Part shown: positions 51,701-60,624 of the stretch, piece by piece
How positions within the stretch are numbered: the first letter of the stretch is position 1
Layout of the letters: the number at the start of each line of letters is the position of its first letter
Assembly: GCF_023571765.1 (NCBI RefSeq)
Contig: NZ_JAMJXC010000005.1
Location: forward strand, 124,001-188,000
Source of the DNA: Xanthobacter aminoxidans
Lineage (GTDB): Bacteria; Pseudomonadota; Alphaproteobacteria; Rhizobiales; Xanthobacteraceae
Reading direction: 5' to 3'
DNA: 64,000 nt
Notes under the pieces: model-generated
What the model saw: the letters and a program-made list of their open reading frames with translations, nothing else
Databases searched by the model: none
What the model was told of the DNA's origin: nothing
Translations under genes and position numbers: made by a program

Positions 51701-52594
51701 ATGCGCTTCGATCTCCGCCACGTCCGCTGCTTCGTGATCCTCGCCGAGGAGCTGCATTTCGGCCGCGCCGCCCAGCGCGCCCACATGACCCAGCCGGGCA
51801 TGAGCCGCCTCATCCGCGATCTGGAGCAGGATGTCGGCGTGCCGCTGTTTGCCCGCACCACCCGCACCGTGGTGCTCACCGAGGCGGGCAAGGCCTTCCT
51901 TGCGGAAAGCCGAGAGGCGCTGGCGCGGCTGGAGCGGGCGGTGACCAGCGCGCGGCGCACCGCGGGCGGCGAGGTGGGCGTGCTGCGCATCGGCTACATG
52001 GACTTCGCCATCAACGGCCGCCTGCCGGAATTCCTGAACGCCTTCAGCCGCTACCGGCCGGAGATCCGGCTGGAGCTGTCGTTCACCCCGACGCTTCAGC
52101 AGCAGGAGGCGCTCCTCGTGGAGCGCATCGACATCGGCTTCATGATCGGGCCGTTCGAGGAGGCGGGCATGGAGAGCTACACCTTCGACGACCATCGCTA
52201 CGTGGCGCTGCTCCCCATCACCCATCCCCTCTCCAACGTGCGGGTGCTGCGCCTCGCGGACCTTGCCGACCAGCCGTTCGTGCTGGGCTCGGGCGAGAAC
52301 TGGGGCGCCTTCCGCACCGCCTTCTTCGCCGTCTGCCACCGCGCCGGTTTCACCCCGCGCATCGTGCAGGAGGCGTCGTCCTCCGAAGGCATCTTCGGGC
52401 TGGTGGCGGCGGGGGCGGGGGTTTCGGTCTATGCGAGCTGCGTGCGCAACCTGCAGCGGCGCGGCATCGTCATCCGCGATCTCGACGACGTGGCCGACAA
52501 GCTCATCACCTGCGCTGCCTGGGCCACCCCGGTGCGCGCGCCGGCCGTGACGGTCTTCACCGATTACATGCGGCGGGTATGGGGCGGGACCTGA
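51701..52594 (+). CDS. LysR-family transcriptional regulator
   Basis: A 297-residue LysR regulator. Start ATG 51701 gives the family opening MRFDLRHVRCFVILAEELHF; then GRAAQRAHMTQPGMSRLIRDLEQDVG (helix-turn-helix) and VPLFARTTRTVVLTEAGKAF. The effector domain begins VGVLRIGYMDFAINGRLPEF. It resembles the BenM/CatM-like branch by its first 65 residues. It is divergent from the N-carbamoylsarcosine amidase/PotDBCA operon and is its likely activator, with a precursor or sarcosine-related compound as effector (inference). Confidence 0.92.
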   Translation: MRFDLRHVRCFVILAEELHFGRAAQRAHMTQPGMSRLIRDLEQDVGVPLFARTTRTVVLTEAGKAFLAESREALARLERAVTSARRTAGGEVGVLRIGYMDFAINGRLPEFLNAFSRYRPEIRLELSFTPTLQQQEALLVERIDIGFMIGPFEEAGMESYTFDDHRYVALLPITHPLSNVRVLRLADLADQPFVLGSGENWGAFRTAFFAVCHRAGFTPRIVQEASSSEGIFGLVAAGAGVSVYASCVRNLQRRGIVIRDLDDVADKLITCAAWATPVRAPAVTVFTDYMRRVWGGT

Positions 52595-52596
52595 GC

Positions 52597-52649
52597 GTTG
52601 CTTTCGCTCAGGCGCCAGGCAGTTTTGATGTTGCTTTCGCTCAGGCGCC
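52597..52649. repeat. 20-bp direct repeat after the LysR gene
   Basis: GTTGCTTTCGCTCAGGCGCC occurs perfectly at 52597-52616 and 52630-52649 (33-bp period). The first copy also pairs with the LysR gene end: CTGAGCG (52591-52597) with CGCTCAG (52605-52611), a 7-bp stem around TTGCTTT that includes the TGA stop. Confidence 0.8.
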
Positions 52650-52681
52650 GCGCGGGCTGGGAAGGGGCGGCGCAGCCGCCC

Positions 52682-54478
52682 TCAGCGCGCCTTCGGATAG
52701 AGCGGGGCGAGGCCCCGCGCGGTGCGTGCCTTCGTCGGCTTCAGGGCAGCCTTACGCTCGGCGGCGAAGGCGGAGCGGAAGCCGCGGCCGTCCCAGGTGT
52801 CCCCTTCCCCTGCATAGAGGTGGCGGCTGACCTCATGCAGCGCTGCCGCCATGGCCGGAGTGCGGGCTGAGGCTGTGCCCGAGTGGCCCGGCCCTGAGGC
52901 GCGGTTCCAGTCCAGATAGGCGCGATAGGCGGCCGTGGCGTGTCCGGCCTTGCACGCGGTTTCCACCGCACCGGCGGCGGCCCTTTCATCCGGCGCTATC
53001 ACGACCGGCCGGCGTACGGCGGGGCGCGTCGGTGTCGGGCGGCCGGGCCTCGCTGGCGGGGCGGCGACGGGCCGCTCCGGCGGCTGGGGAATGGCGCTCG
53101 CCCTGCGTCCGGCGCGCCGGCCGGAAAACAGCAGGAAGCTGGCGATGATCACCACCACCAGCGCGATGGCGGCGATGTCGCGCCAGGGCAGGGGGGCGTC
53201 GTCGGCCGGTGTCGCCTGCGGCTTGGGCGCGGACTTCGCCGCCGGCGCCGGGGGCGGGACGAGACCGGCAGGATCGGCCGATCCCGCCACCTGCAGCGTC
53301 ACCGGCGGCAGCTGGGCCGTCTCGGCGCGGTTGGTGGCGATGTTCCACCAGGGCACGGTGACGGCGGGGAGCGTGATCGACCCGGCACGGGTGGGCACGA
53401 CGGTGATGTGGACTTCGGCGACCGCGCCGGGCGCGCCGCCCACCTGTGCCGCCTCGGGATGCTCCTCGTCGGCATATTGGCGCACGCCGTCCGTCTCCGC
53501 CGGCTTCAGCGGCGGCAGCTGGGCGGGGCTGGCGCCCTGCACCTCCAGCCGCAGCGTGCGGGTGAGGGCGACACCCACCTTGGCCTTGGCCGGCGGGCTG
53601 CTCCAGGTCTCCTTGAGGCGCACCGCGCGGGCCGGCAGGAACCATCCGGTGACGCCGGCCGGGCGGGGCAGGATCGTCACCTCCACCGGATTGGCGAACA
53701 CCGTGACCTTGCGGCCGGAATCGAAGCCGCCGCCGAGCCACGGCATGGCGGGGCGGCCCAGCGCCCGCGCCTGCTCCTGCGCGCCCGGCGGGGACGTGGG
53801 AATGGAGGCGCGCAGGGCCACCGAGGAGATCTGGATGGTGCCGGTGCGCTGCGGCCGCATGATGTAGCGCAGCTCCACCACGCGGTAGCGCTGGCGGCCG
53901 TAGATGCGGGAAAAGCGCTTCAGCGTCCCGTCGGGGGTGAAGGTGGCGCCATCCGCCGCCGGCTGGTCGGCCGACGCCTCCAGGGCGCCCACGCGGTCAT
54001 ACATGCGCACGACCACGGGAATCTCGCTCTGGAGATAGAAGGGTGGCGTGCCCAGCACATCCACGGAGAGGGCGATGGGGCCGTCGTCCGGCGGCTCGGC
54101 GGTGGAGCCGGGCGCCACGTTCATCTCGATGGGCGCGCTCGTCTCGCTGCCGAGGGTGAGCGCCGGGATGACGAGATGGCCGGCGCGCTTGGGCGCCAGC
54201 GTCAGCACCCACTCGTTCACCTCCACCATGCGGCCGTTCAGGCTCTCCATGCGGCTGCGCTTGCCGCGGTCGAGGATCTCGAAATCCTTGTTGAGCGGCG
54301 CGATGTTGGGCGGCTCCAGGCTGTCCCGGCCGATGACGCTGAGCACCAGCTCGAAGGTGTCGCCCTGGTCCGTCGGCGGCTTTTCCACCGTGGCCTTGAA
54401 GGATGCGGCGAGGGCTGCCGTCGCCCACAGCGCGAGGGCGAGGGAGAACAGGCCTGTGCGGAGCGCGGCGCGGATCAT
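52682..54478 (-). CDS. batD: BatD-like protein (BatD/oxygen-tolerance family)
   Basis: A 598-residue envelope protein. Signal peptide MIRAALRTGLFSLALALWATAALAA, then BatD immunoglobulin-like repeats (DTFELVLSVIG, IAPLNKDFEILDRGKRS, YLQSEIPVVVRMYD, RYRVVELRYIMRPQRTG, VALRASIP), and one membrane helix (WRDIAAIALVVVIIASFLLF) near residue 440, then a basic cytoplasmic tail. It closes the moxR-bat operon and overlaps batB/C by 4 bp. BatD is thought to work with the VWA proteins BatA/BatB in a membrane complex linked to stress or aerotolerance in other bacteria; the molecular role is unsettled. Confidence 0.88.
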   Translation of the reverse strand: MIRAALRTGLFSLALALWATAALAASFKATVEKPPTDQGDTFELVLSVIGRDSLEPPNIAPLNKDFEILDRGKRSRMESLNGRMVEVNEWVLTLAPKRAGHLVIPALTLGSETSAPIEMNVAPGSTAEPPDDGPIALSVDVLGTPPFYLQSEIPVVVRMYDRVGALEASADQPAADGATFTPDGTLKRFSRIYGRQRYRVVELRYIMRPQRTGTIQISSVALRASIPTSPPGAQEQARALGRPAMPWLGGGFDSGRKVTVFANPVEVTILPRPAGVTGWFLPARAVRLKETWSSPPAKAKVGVALTRTLRLEVQGASPAQLPPLKPAETDGVRQYADEEHPEAAQVGGAPGAVAEVHITVVPTRAGSITLPAVTVPWWNIATNRAETAQLPPVTLQVAGSADPAGLVPPPAPAAKSAPKPQATPADDAPLPWRDIAAIALVVVIIASFLLFSGRRAGRRASAIPQPPERPVAAPPARPGRPTPTRPAVRRPVVIAPDERAAAGAVETACKAGHATAAYRAYLDWNRASGPGHSGTASARTPAMAAALHEVSRHLYAGEGDTWDGRGFRSAFAAERKAALKPTKARTARGLAPLYPKAR

Positions 54479-56541
54479 TGCGCGTCCCCCTCGGAGAGGA
54501 ACACGGGCGCGCCGGTATATTGGGAGCGGATGCGCGCGCGCAGCAGCCCGCCGGGATCGTCCGGCACCTGCCGCAGCGCCTGCTCGCGGCTCTGGTCGTC
54601 GTCGCTGAACGCCACGGTCGGCGGCGTCTGGGGCGCGGGCTGGGCCGGCTTCGGCTGGGCGACCTGGGCGGGCGAGGGCGGGGGCGCGGCGAAGGCTGAG
54701 TTGGGGTCCTGCTTGCCCGCCTCCTGCCCGTCGCCCTTGTCGTCCGGCATGGGCGGGGGCGGCTCCTTGGGCGTCACCGGCGTGGCGGGTATGCCGCCGG
54801 CCATGGCCTCCGGCTGCTCGGACGGAGGCTGCTGGGGATTCTGCAGCGGCGGCTGGGCCGGCGGGGAATCGGGCGGCGGCGCCTGCTGCGCCTGCTCCTG
54901 CGGGGGCGGCTCCTGCGGCGGCTGCCGGGGCGGGGCGGGCGGCTGCTGTGCCAGCTCGGGCGGACGGCGTGGCGGCAGCGGCGCAGGCGGGGGGAGCGGG
55001 CCCGGCTGCGGGCTGTTCTGCGCCTCCTGCGGCTTGTCCCCGCCGGGCTTCTGGTCCTGCTTCTGCTTCTGGTCGGACTTGGGGTCGGGCTTCTGGTCCT
55101 TGTTCTGGTCCTTGTTCTGGTCTTGCCCACCGCCGCCGCCGCCGCCGGCCTGGTTCTGCTTCTGCTTGTCTTCCTCTTGCTTCTTCTTCGCGTCGATCAG
55201 CTTCTGCACGAGGTCGCGGTTGAATTTGGCGTCGGCATTGTCGGGGTTTGCGGCCAGCGCCTTGTCGTAGGCGGCCACCGCCTCCTCGAGCTGCCCGGCG
55301 CGCGCCAGCGCATTGCCGCGGTTGTAGTCGCGGCCCGGCAGGCGGGAGAGCGCGGCGGAGGCGCCTGAATAGTCGCCGGCCTTGTAGAGCGCATCGGCCT
55401 TCCAGGCGGGGTCTTCGAACTTCTGCGCGGCGGCGGAATAGTCGCCCCGGGCGTAGTCCGCCGCGCCCTGCTGGTCGGGCCGCCACCACAGGTCGGCCCA
55501 GCTCTGCGGCAGGTTCTGCGACACGGTCTCCTGGATCGTCTGCGCCTCCGCCCGCTGCGGCGTCGCGAGGCCGCCGAGGGCCGTGACGGCGAGGACGGCG
55601 ATCCAGCCGCGGCGGAAGGCGAGGGGGGCGAGCAGCAGAGCGAGCAGCAGCACGTAAGGCCCCATGTCCGCCCACACGTCGGCGGTGAAGCCTTCGCTGT
55701 CGGTGACGGCGCCGTTCGATGTCGCCACCGGGGGCAGGGCCGCGGCGATGTCGCGGTCATCGGCGGTGAGCGGCGTATAGCCCCCCTGTCCGGCGGTGGC
55801 GATGGCCTTCAGGGCGGCGGTGTCCACCGCCGGCGCGCCGTTGGCGCCATCCGCGCCGACGCCGATCACGTTGACCTTGTAGCCCTCCGCCGCGGCCGCC
55901 TTCGCCGCCGCCTGGGTCTTGCCCGGCTCGTCGCCCGGCCCGTCGGTGACGAGCAGGATGCGCCCGCTGGCCGCCCCGGCCCCCTTCAGCAGGTCGACGG
56001 CCATGGCGATGGCGGCCTGCGGGCGGTTGGCATTGCCGCGCATGAGGCTGGTGGAGAGGTCCGGCAGCATCTGCGCCACCACGTGCGCGTCCTCGGTCAG
56101 CGGCGCGGCGGCAAAGGGGATGTCGGAATAGAGCACCAGCGCCACCTCGCTGCCGCGCATTTGCTGCAGCACGTCGGCGATCTTGTAACGGGCGGCGACG
56201 AGGCGCGAGGGGCTGGCGTCGGGCGCGTTCATGGTCGGCGAGAGGTTGACCGCGATCACCAGGGGATCGAGCCGGCCCGTCACCGGCTGCGGCAGCTTCT
56301 GCCAAGTGGGGCCGGCCATGGCGAAGGCGGCGGCGACCCAGCCGGCGAACAGCAGCACGGCCGGCCATTGGCCCGAGGCGCGCCGTCCCGGCAGGGCGAG
56401 GTGAGCGAGGAGGTGCGGGTCCACCTCGCGCGCCCAGTCGTTGCGGCCCTCGCGCAGGCGGCGGTGGAGCAGGCCCGCGAGGATCGCCGCGGGCAGCAGC
56501 GCCAGGAGCCATTCCGGCCGCAGGAAGTGGAAGCTCGCCAT
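54475..56541 (-). CDS. batB: BatB/BatC fusion: VWA-domain protein with TPR and proline-rich tail
   Basis: A 688-residue protein. Two N-terminal membrane helices (LRPEWLLALLPAAILAGLL; PAVLLFAGWVAAAFAMA) precede a von Willebrand A domain (residues about 90-280; LVTDGPGDEPGKTQ), another helix pair, then a BatC-type TPR part (WADLWWRPDQQGAADYARGD, ALYKAGDYSGASAALSRLPG, YNRGNALARAGQLEEAVAAY). The last 190 residues are a Gln/Lys/Pro low-complexity tail. The metal site, usually DxSxS, reads AVNLSPTM, so the first Asp is Asn. The start overlaps the batA stop (TGATG). In many bacteria BatB and BatC are separate genes. Confidence 0.85.
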   Translation of the reverse strand: MASFHFLRPEWLLALLPAAILAGLLHRRLREGRNDWAREVDPHLLAHLALPGRRASGQWPAVLLFAGWVAAAFAMAGPTWQKLPQPVTGRLDPLVIAVNLSPTMNAPDASPSRLVAARYKIADVLQQMRGSEVALVLYSDIPFAAAPLTEDAHVVAQMLPDLSTSLMRGNANRPQAAIAMAVDLLKGAGAASGRILLVTDGPGDEPGKTQAAAKAAAAEGYKVNVIGVGADGANGAPAVDTAALKAIATAGQGGYTPLTADDRDIAAALPPVATSNGAVTDSEGFTADVWADMGPYVLLLALLLAPLAFRRGWIAVLAVTALGGLATPQRAEAQTIQETVSQNLPQSWADLWWRPDQQGAADYARGDYSAAAQKFEDPAWKADALYKAGDYSGASAALSRLPGRDYNRGNALARAGQLEEAVAAYDKALAANPDNADAKFNRDLVQKLIDAKKKQEEDKQKQNQAGGGGGGGQDQNKDQNKDQKPDPKSDQKQKQDQKPGGDKPQEAQNSPQPGPLPPPAPLPPRRPPELAQQPPAPPRQPPQEPPPQEQAQQAPPPDSPPAQPPLQNPQQPPSEQPEAMAGGIPATPVTPKEPPPPMPDDKGDGQEAGKQDPNSAFAAPPPSPAQVAQPKPAQPAPQTPPTVAFSDDDQSREQALRQVPDDPGGLLRARIRSQYTGAPVFLSEGDAQ

Positions 56542-57599
56542 CAGCGCGCCTCCGCAACCGGCAGGGCCGGGGCATCGGCCGCCGGGCCGTCCTGCGGCGC
56601 GGGCGCATCGGCCGCGCGGCGGGCCGGCAGCCGCAGCAACAGAGCGGCGGCGAACAGGAAGCTCGCGACCAGCGCGGCGCCGAGCGGCCAGAAGAACAGG
56701 GTGAGGGCCGGCCGTACATATTGCGGGTCGCCGGCCACCGGCTCCAGCTTGTCGATCTCGGCATAGATGCCGGCGAGCGCCTGCTGGTCGCGGGCGCGGA
56801 AATACTTGCCGCCGGTGAGGCCGGAAATGGCCTTGAGCGCGCCCTCGTCCAAGTCCGAGGACGGGTTCATGGGCGCGCCGGGAACGAACTCCCCGGCATC
56901 GGAGCCGACGCCGATGGTGTGGATGCGCAGATGCTCCTTGGCGGCGATGGCCGCGGCCTGGAGCGGATCGAGCACGCCTGACGTATTGGCGCCATCGGTC
57001 AGCAGCACCACCACCCGCTCCTTCTCCGGCCCGTCGCGCAGGGTCTTCACCGCGAGGCCGATGGCGTCGCCGATGGAGGTGTTGCGTCCGGTCATGCCGA
57101 TGGTGGCCTGCGCGAGCAGTTCGCGCACCGCCCGGCGGTCGAGGGTGAGGGGCGCCTGCACATAGGCGCGGGTGCTGAACAGGATGAGGCCCACCCGGTC
57201 GCCGGCGCGGCGGGCGATGAAGTCGTCCGCCACCTTCTTGACCACCTGCAGCCGGTCCATCGGCTGGTTGAGGGCAAGGTCGCGCTGCGCCATGGAGGCG
57301 GAGAGATCGATGACCAGCATGATCTCCCGCCCCTCCACCGGAACCTCCACCGGCCGGCCCACATAGATGGGCTGGGCGCCGGCGATCACGAGCAGGGTCC
57401 AGATGAAGGCCAGCGCGGCGAGGCGCGTCTTGCGCCACGCCGGCCGGCCCGGCGTCACCAGCCCGGCGCGGGCGAGGGCGGCGAAGAAGGGCAGGCGCAG
57501 CGCACCGGCCTTCTGCTCGCGGGCGCGGGGTATCGCGAAGTAAGCGAGGAGGGGGACCGGCAGCAGTGCCAGCATCCAGGGCCAGGCGAGCGTGATCAT
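56541..57599 (-). CDS. batA: BatA: VWA-domain membrane protein
   Basis: A 352-residue inner-membrane protein. N-terminal helices (WPWMLALLPVPLLAYFAI; LAALAFIWTLLVIAGAQ) flank a basic stretch, followed by a VWA domain with an intact metal-ion site: MLVIDLSASMAQRD (Asp-x-Ser-x-Ser type), GLILFSTRAY, Thr in GMTGRNTSIGDAIG and VVLLTDGANTSG. A C-terminal helix (LTLFFWPLGAALVASFLFAA) anchors it. Typical length for BatA. It overlaps DUF4381 (4 bp) and batB/C (1 bp), so it is made in step with them. Confidence 0.92.
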   Translation of the reverse strand: MITLAWPWMLALLPVPLLAYFAIPRAREQKAGALRLPFFAALARAGLVTPGRPAWRKTRLAALAFIWTLLVIAGAQPIYVGRPVEVPVEGREIMLVIDLSASMAQRDLALNQPMDRLQVVKKVADDFIARRAGDRVGLILFSTRAYVQAPLTLDRRAVRELLAQATIGMTGRNTSIGDAIGLAVKTLRDGPEKERVVVLLTDGANTSGVLDPLQAAAIAAKEHLRIHTIGVGSDAGEFVPGAPMNPSSDLDEGALKAISGLTGGKYFRARDQQALAGIYAEIDKLEPVAGDPQYVRPALTLFFWPLGAALVASFLFAAALLLRLPARRAADAPAPQDGPAADAPALPVAEAR

Positions 57600-58231
57600 C
57601 GGCGCACCCGGATATGGCGCCGCACCGCGTCGGCGAGGGTGGCGGGGGTGATGCTGCCGGCGGCGACCTGCTCCGCCGTCTGAGCCGGCATGTAGGGGGC
57701 GCGGGCGAGGAACGCGGCTTCCCGCGGGGCGAAGGGCGCACGGCCGGTGACGAGCAGGCGGGCCCAGGCCTCGCCGGTGAGCGTCGCCTTCGCCTCGCCG
57801 GACTCGGCACGCACCAGCCGGCGCAGCACGTCCGAGGCGGCGACCGCGACGGCGTGGGTATCGTCCGGTTCGGCGCGGCCGACCTCGGCATCGAACATCT
57901 TCAGGGCCTTGTAGGCGAGCGTCTGCCGCCAGCGCCATTCGCGCACGGCGAGGATGATGAGCACCAGCACCACCAGCCCGGCCAGCACGTACCAGCCCGG
58001 CGCCAGCGGAAAGAGGGGCACGTTGGGGGGCAGATGGATGTCGCGCAGCGCCGCCAGCGGGTCCTCGGCCGAGCCCGGCACGGGTGGGGCGGGCGGCGCT
58101 CCGTTGAGGAAATCCGGCGTCTGGAAATTGGGCGGTGTCGCCGCCGGAGCACCGCCGGGCGCAATGAGCTGGGTGGGGCCGGCGGCGGCCCCCGGCGCGG
58201 TGGTTGCGGGCGCGATGGCGGGGGTGGTCAT
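57596..58231 (-). CDS. DUF4381 membrane protein of the Bat operon
   Basis: A 211-residue protein. The first 75 residues are Ala/Pro/Thr-rich; residues about 78-100 are one membrane helix (WYVLAGLVVLVLIILAVREW); the cytoplasmic rest is helical (YKALKMFDAEVGRA, DVLRRLVRAESGEAKATLTG, FLARAPYMPAQTAEQVA). This is the usual DUF4381 layout between the DUF58 and VWA genes of bat operons. The function is unknown. It overlaps both neighbours by 4 bp. Confidence 0.85.
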   Translation of the reverse strand: MTTPAIAPATTAPGAAAGPTQLIAPGGAPAATPPNFQTPDFLNGAPPAPPVPGSAEDPLAALRDIHLPPNVPLFPLAPGWYVLAGLVVLVLIILAVREWRWRQTLAYKALKMFDAEVGRAEPDDTHAVAVAASDVLRRLVRAESGEAKATLTGEAWARLLVTGRAPFAPREAAFLARAPYMPAQTAEQVAAGSITPATLADAVRRHIRVRR

Positions 58232-59214
58232 CGCGCCGCCGTCCGTCCTGCGCCGGGGGCGATCGCCCCGGCTGCGCCCGCGCGCGCCGAGACCGCCGCC
58301 TGCCGCATCCGCTCGGGGTTGAGGACTTCCGCCGGGTCGCAGCCGGTCTCGAGGTCCATCAGGGTGAGGCCGCGCTCGCGGCAGAGGCGCTCCAGCGCGC
58401 CGCGCCGTTCGGCAAAGCGCCGGGCATAGCCATCCCGGGCCGACGCGCGGCTGTCGTCGAGGCGGGCGACCGCTATCCCGTCGGTGACGGGGAAGACGCC
58501 GCCGGAGGGCATCTGCGTCTCCAGCCGGTCATAGACGAACAGGCAGGTGACATGCCCGTCCAGCGCGATGCGCCCGAGTTCGCGGGCGGCGTGCTCGTCG
58601 AGGTCGGCGAAATCGGAGACGAGAAAGATGAGCGTGCCGGGCTTCACCAGCGGCCGCAGACGGGCCAGTGCCTCGCCCAGCGTCGGTTCGGAGCCGGGCG
58701 GGCCGAGGCGCTCGGCGGTGGCGTCGGCGATGGAGCGCACGAAGGCGAGGATGCGCCGGCGGGTGCGCTCGGCGCGCAGCGCGATGATGCCGGAGGGGGA
58801 GAGCACCAGCCCGCCCACCCGGTCGCCGCCGCCGATGCCGATCCACGCCAGCACCGCCGCCGCCTTGGCCGCCAGCACCGACTTGAAGCAGTCGCGGGTG
58901 CCGAAGCGCATGGAGGCGCGCGCATCCACCAGCACCAGCACCGGGCGCTCGCGCTCCTCCTGGAACAGCTTGGTGTGCGTCTTGCCGGTGCGGGCCGTGA
59001 CCCGCCAGTCGATGGTGCGCACGTCGTCGCCGGGATGGTAGACGCGCACCTCGTCGAACTCCATGCCGCGGCCGCGGAAGGAGGAGCTGTGACCCCCGTA
59101 GAGCTGGCTGCTGACGCGCTTGCCGCCCGAGAAGCCGCCCTGGACGCGCGGACGCGCCGCCACAAGGTCGGCGAGGCGGGCAACGACGCCCCGGAGCGGA
59201 TCGCGCTCGGCCAT
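58228..59214 (-). CDS. DUF58 domain protein of the MoxR/Bat operon
   Basis: A 328-residue cytoplasmic protein of the DUF58 family. The core motif YHPGDDVRTIDWRVTARTGK (near 73-92) followed by THTKLFQEERERPVLVLVD is diagnostic; the later part has a VWA-like fold (LIFLVSDFADLDE). DUF58 proteins accompany MoxR AAA+ ATPases and are thought to be their partners in assembling or activating metal or membrane complexes. It lies 13 bp after the moxR gene. Confidence 0.92.
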   Translation of the reverse strand: MAERDPLRGVVARLADLVAARPRVQGGFSGGKRVSSQLYGGHSSSFRGRGMEFDEVRVYHPGDDVRTIDWRVTARTGKTHTKLFQEERERPVLVLVDARASMRFGTRDCFKSVLAAKAAAVLAWIGIGGGDRVGGLVLSPSGIIALRAERTRRRILAFVRSIADATAERLGPPGSEPTLGEALARLRPLVKPGTLIFLVSDFADLDEHAARELGRIALDGHVTCLFVYDRLETQMPSGGVFPVTDGIAVARLDDSRASARDGYARRFAERRGALERLCRERGLTLMDLETGCDPAEVLNPERMRQAAVSARAGAAGAIAPGAGRTAAR

Positions 59215-59227
59215 GGCGTGTGTCGCC

Positions 59228-60283
59228 TCAGCCCACCGGCACGCGGGCGAGCAGCAGGTCGATGAAGTCGTCGCTGGTCACGCCGTCGGCCTCGGCCTCG
59301 AAGGTCATCAGCACGCGATGGCGGAGCACGGGCTTGGCGATGGCCTGCACGTCCTCGGGGATCACATAATCGCGCTTGCGCCGCCACGCATGGGCGCGGG
59401 CGCAGCGGTCGAGGGCGATGGTGCCGCGCGGGCTGGCGCCGAAGCCGACGAGGCCCTGGAGATCCGCACCGTAAAGTTCGGGACGGCGCGTCGCCTGTAC
59501 CAGCTGGAGCAGATATTCCTCTACCTGCTCCGCCATGTGCACAGCCAGCACCTCGCGCCGGGCGGCGAACACCACTTCCTGCGGCAAGGGCGCGCCGAAA
59601 TCCGGCGACTCGCCCCGGGCCTCGCCGCGCACGAGGCGCAGGATCTGGCGCTCCGCGTCGAGGTCAGGGAAGTCGATGCGCACATGCAGGAGGAAGCGGT
59701 CGAGCTGCGCCTCGGGCAGGGGATAGGTGCCCTCCTGCTCGATGGGGTTCTGGGTCGCCATCACCATGAAGAGCGGCGGCAGGCGGCGGGTGGTGCGCCC
59801 CACCGTCACCTGACGCTCCGCCATGGCTTCCAAGAGCGCCGACTGCACCTTGGCCGGCGCGCGGTTGATCTCGTCTGCCAGGATGAAGTTGTGGAACACC
59901 GGCCCTTCCTGGAACTGGAAGCTGCCGTCCTCGGGCCGGTAGATGTCGGTGCCGGTGAGGTCGGAGGGCAGAAGGTCCGGCGTGAACTGGATGCGCTGGT
60001 CGGTGAGGTCGATGGCGTGGGCCAGCGCCTTGATGGCCTTGGTCTTGGCAAGGCCCGGCGCGCCTTCCACCAGCAGGTGGCCGTCGGCGAGCACGGCGAT
60101 CAGCAGCAGTTCCACGAAGGCCGGCTGACCGAGGATGCAGGCATTCATATAGACCGAGAGGTCGTCGAAGGCGCGGGCGAGGCTGCTGCGGTCGATGACC
60201 GGCGGGCGCGGGCGGGCAGACGAGGCGGCGGGCGGCTCCCGGCGTGCGGCATCGAGGAAGGACGCGTCTCGGCTCGTGCTCAT
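59228..60283 (-). CDS. moxR: MoxR-type AAA+ ATPase
   Basis: A 351-residue AAA+ chaperone-like ATPase. Walker [10 protein letters not shown] near residue 74, sensor/Walker [23 protein letters not shown], sensor 1 [23 protein letters not shown] and the lid region [18 protein letters not shown] are all canonical for MoxR. Start ATG 60283; an open frame to 60415 adds basic residues with no family match. First gene of the operon moxR-DUF58-DUF4381-batA-batB/C-batD. It is divergent from soxB. Confidence 0.93.
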   Translation of the reverse strand: MSTSRDASFLDAARREPPAASSARPRPPVIDRSSLARAFDDLSVYMNACILGQPAFVELLLIAVLADGHLLVEGAPGLAKTKAIKALAHAIDLTDQRIQFTPDLLPSDLTGTDIYRPEDGSFQFQEGPVFHNFILADEINRAPAKVQSALLEAMAERQVTVGRTTRRLPPLFMVMATQNPIEQEGTYPLPEAQLDRFLLHVRIDFPDLDAERQILRLVRGEARGESPDFGAPLPQEVVFAARREVLAVHMAEQVEEYLLQLVQATRRPELYGADLQGLVGFGASPRGTIALDRCARAHAWRRKRDYVIPEDVQAIAKPVLRHRVLMTFEAEADGVTSDDFIDLLLARVPVG

Positions 60284-60624
60284 CTCTTGCTCGCGCTCGA
60301 CTCTCGGGTTCGGCCACGGGGCCCGTCGGCGCCATGGCGGGGCGGCTGCTCCCCCCGCACCACCGCCGGGAGAGCGCCTCATCGGCTCCTTATAGCGTCG
60401 CGGCTTCCGCGTCACACCTTATCTTGCGTTCATTTTTGAGGGATGGCGCCATTTTCTGCCCGGCCGCGCCGGTGCCGGAGGGGCATACGGCGCAGCGGCA
60501 GACGGGCGTCTGTGTCGCTTTCATTCCAGTTTGCCGTCGCATTTCCACGAGAGCCGGGCACCGGGCAGGCGCATTGTCGCGGTCGAACAGGGGACACCCC
60601 CGGTTTCTCCATTCAGAGACACCC
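60284..60624. promoter_or_regulatory. Divergent promoter region between moxR and soxB
   Basis: About 340 bp without a recognisable gene. An AT-rich patch near 60417-60440 probably holds the moxR promoter. A perfect inverted repeat CAGACG-GG-CGTCTG lies at 60499-60512 and could be an operator for the sarcosine oxidase operon. I see no sigma-54 element and no riboswitch-like structure. Confidence 0.4.

Noticed and set aside
52940-55270. A 776-codon plus-strand frame with a long Gly/Ser/Cys tail
   Set aside because: It is the reverse complement of batD and of the Gln/Pro-rich tail of batB/C; the low-complexity tail mirrors the proline-rich region.
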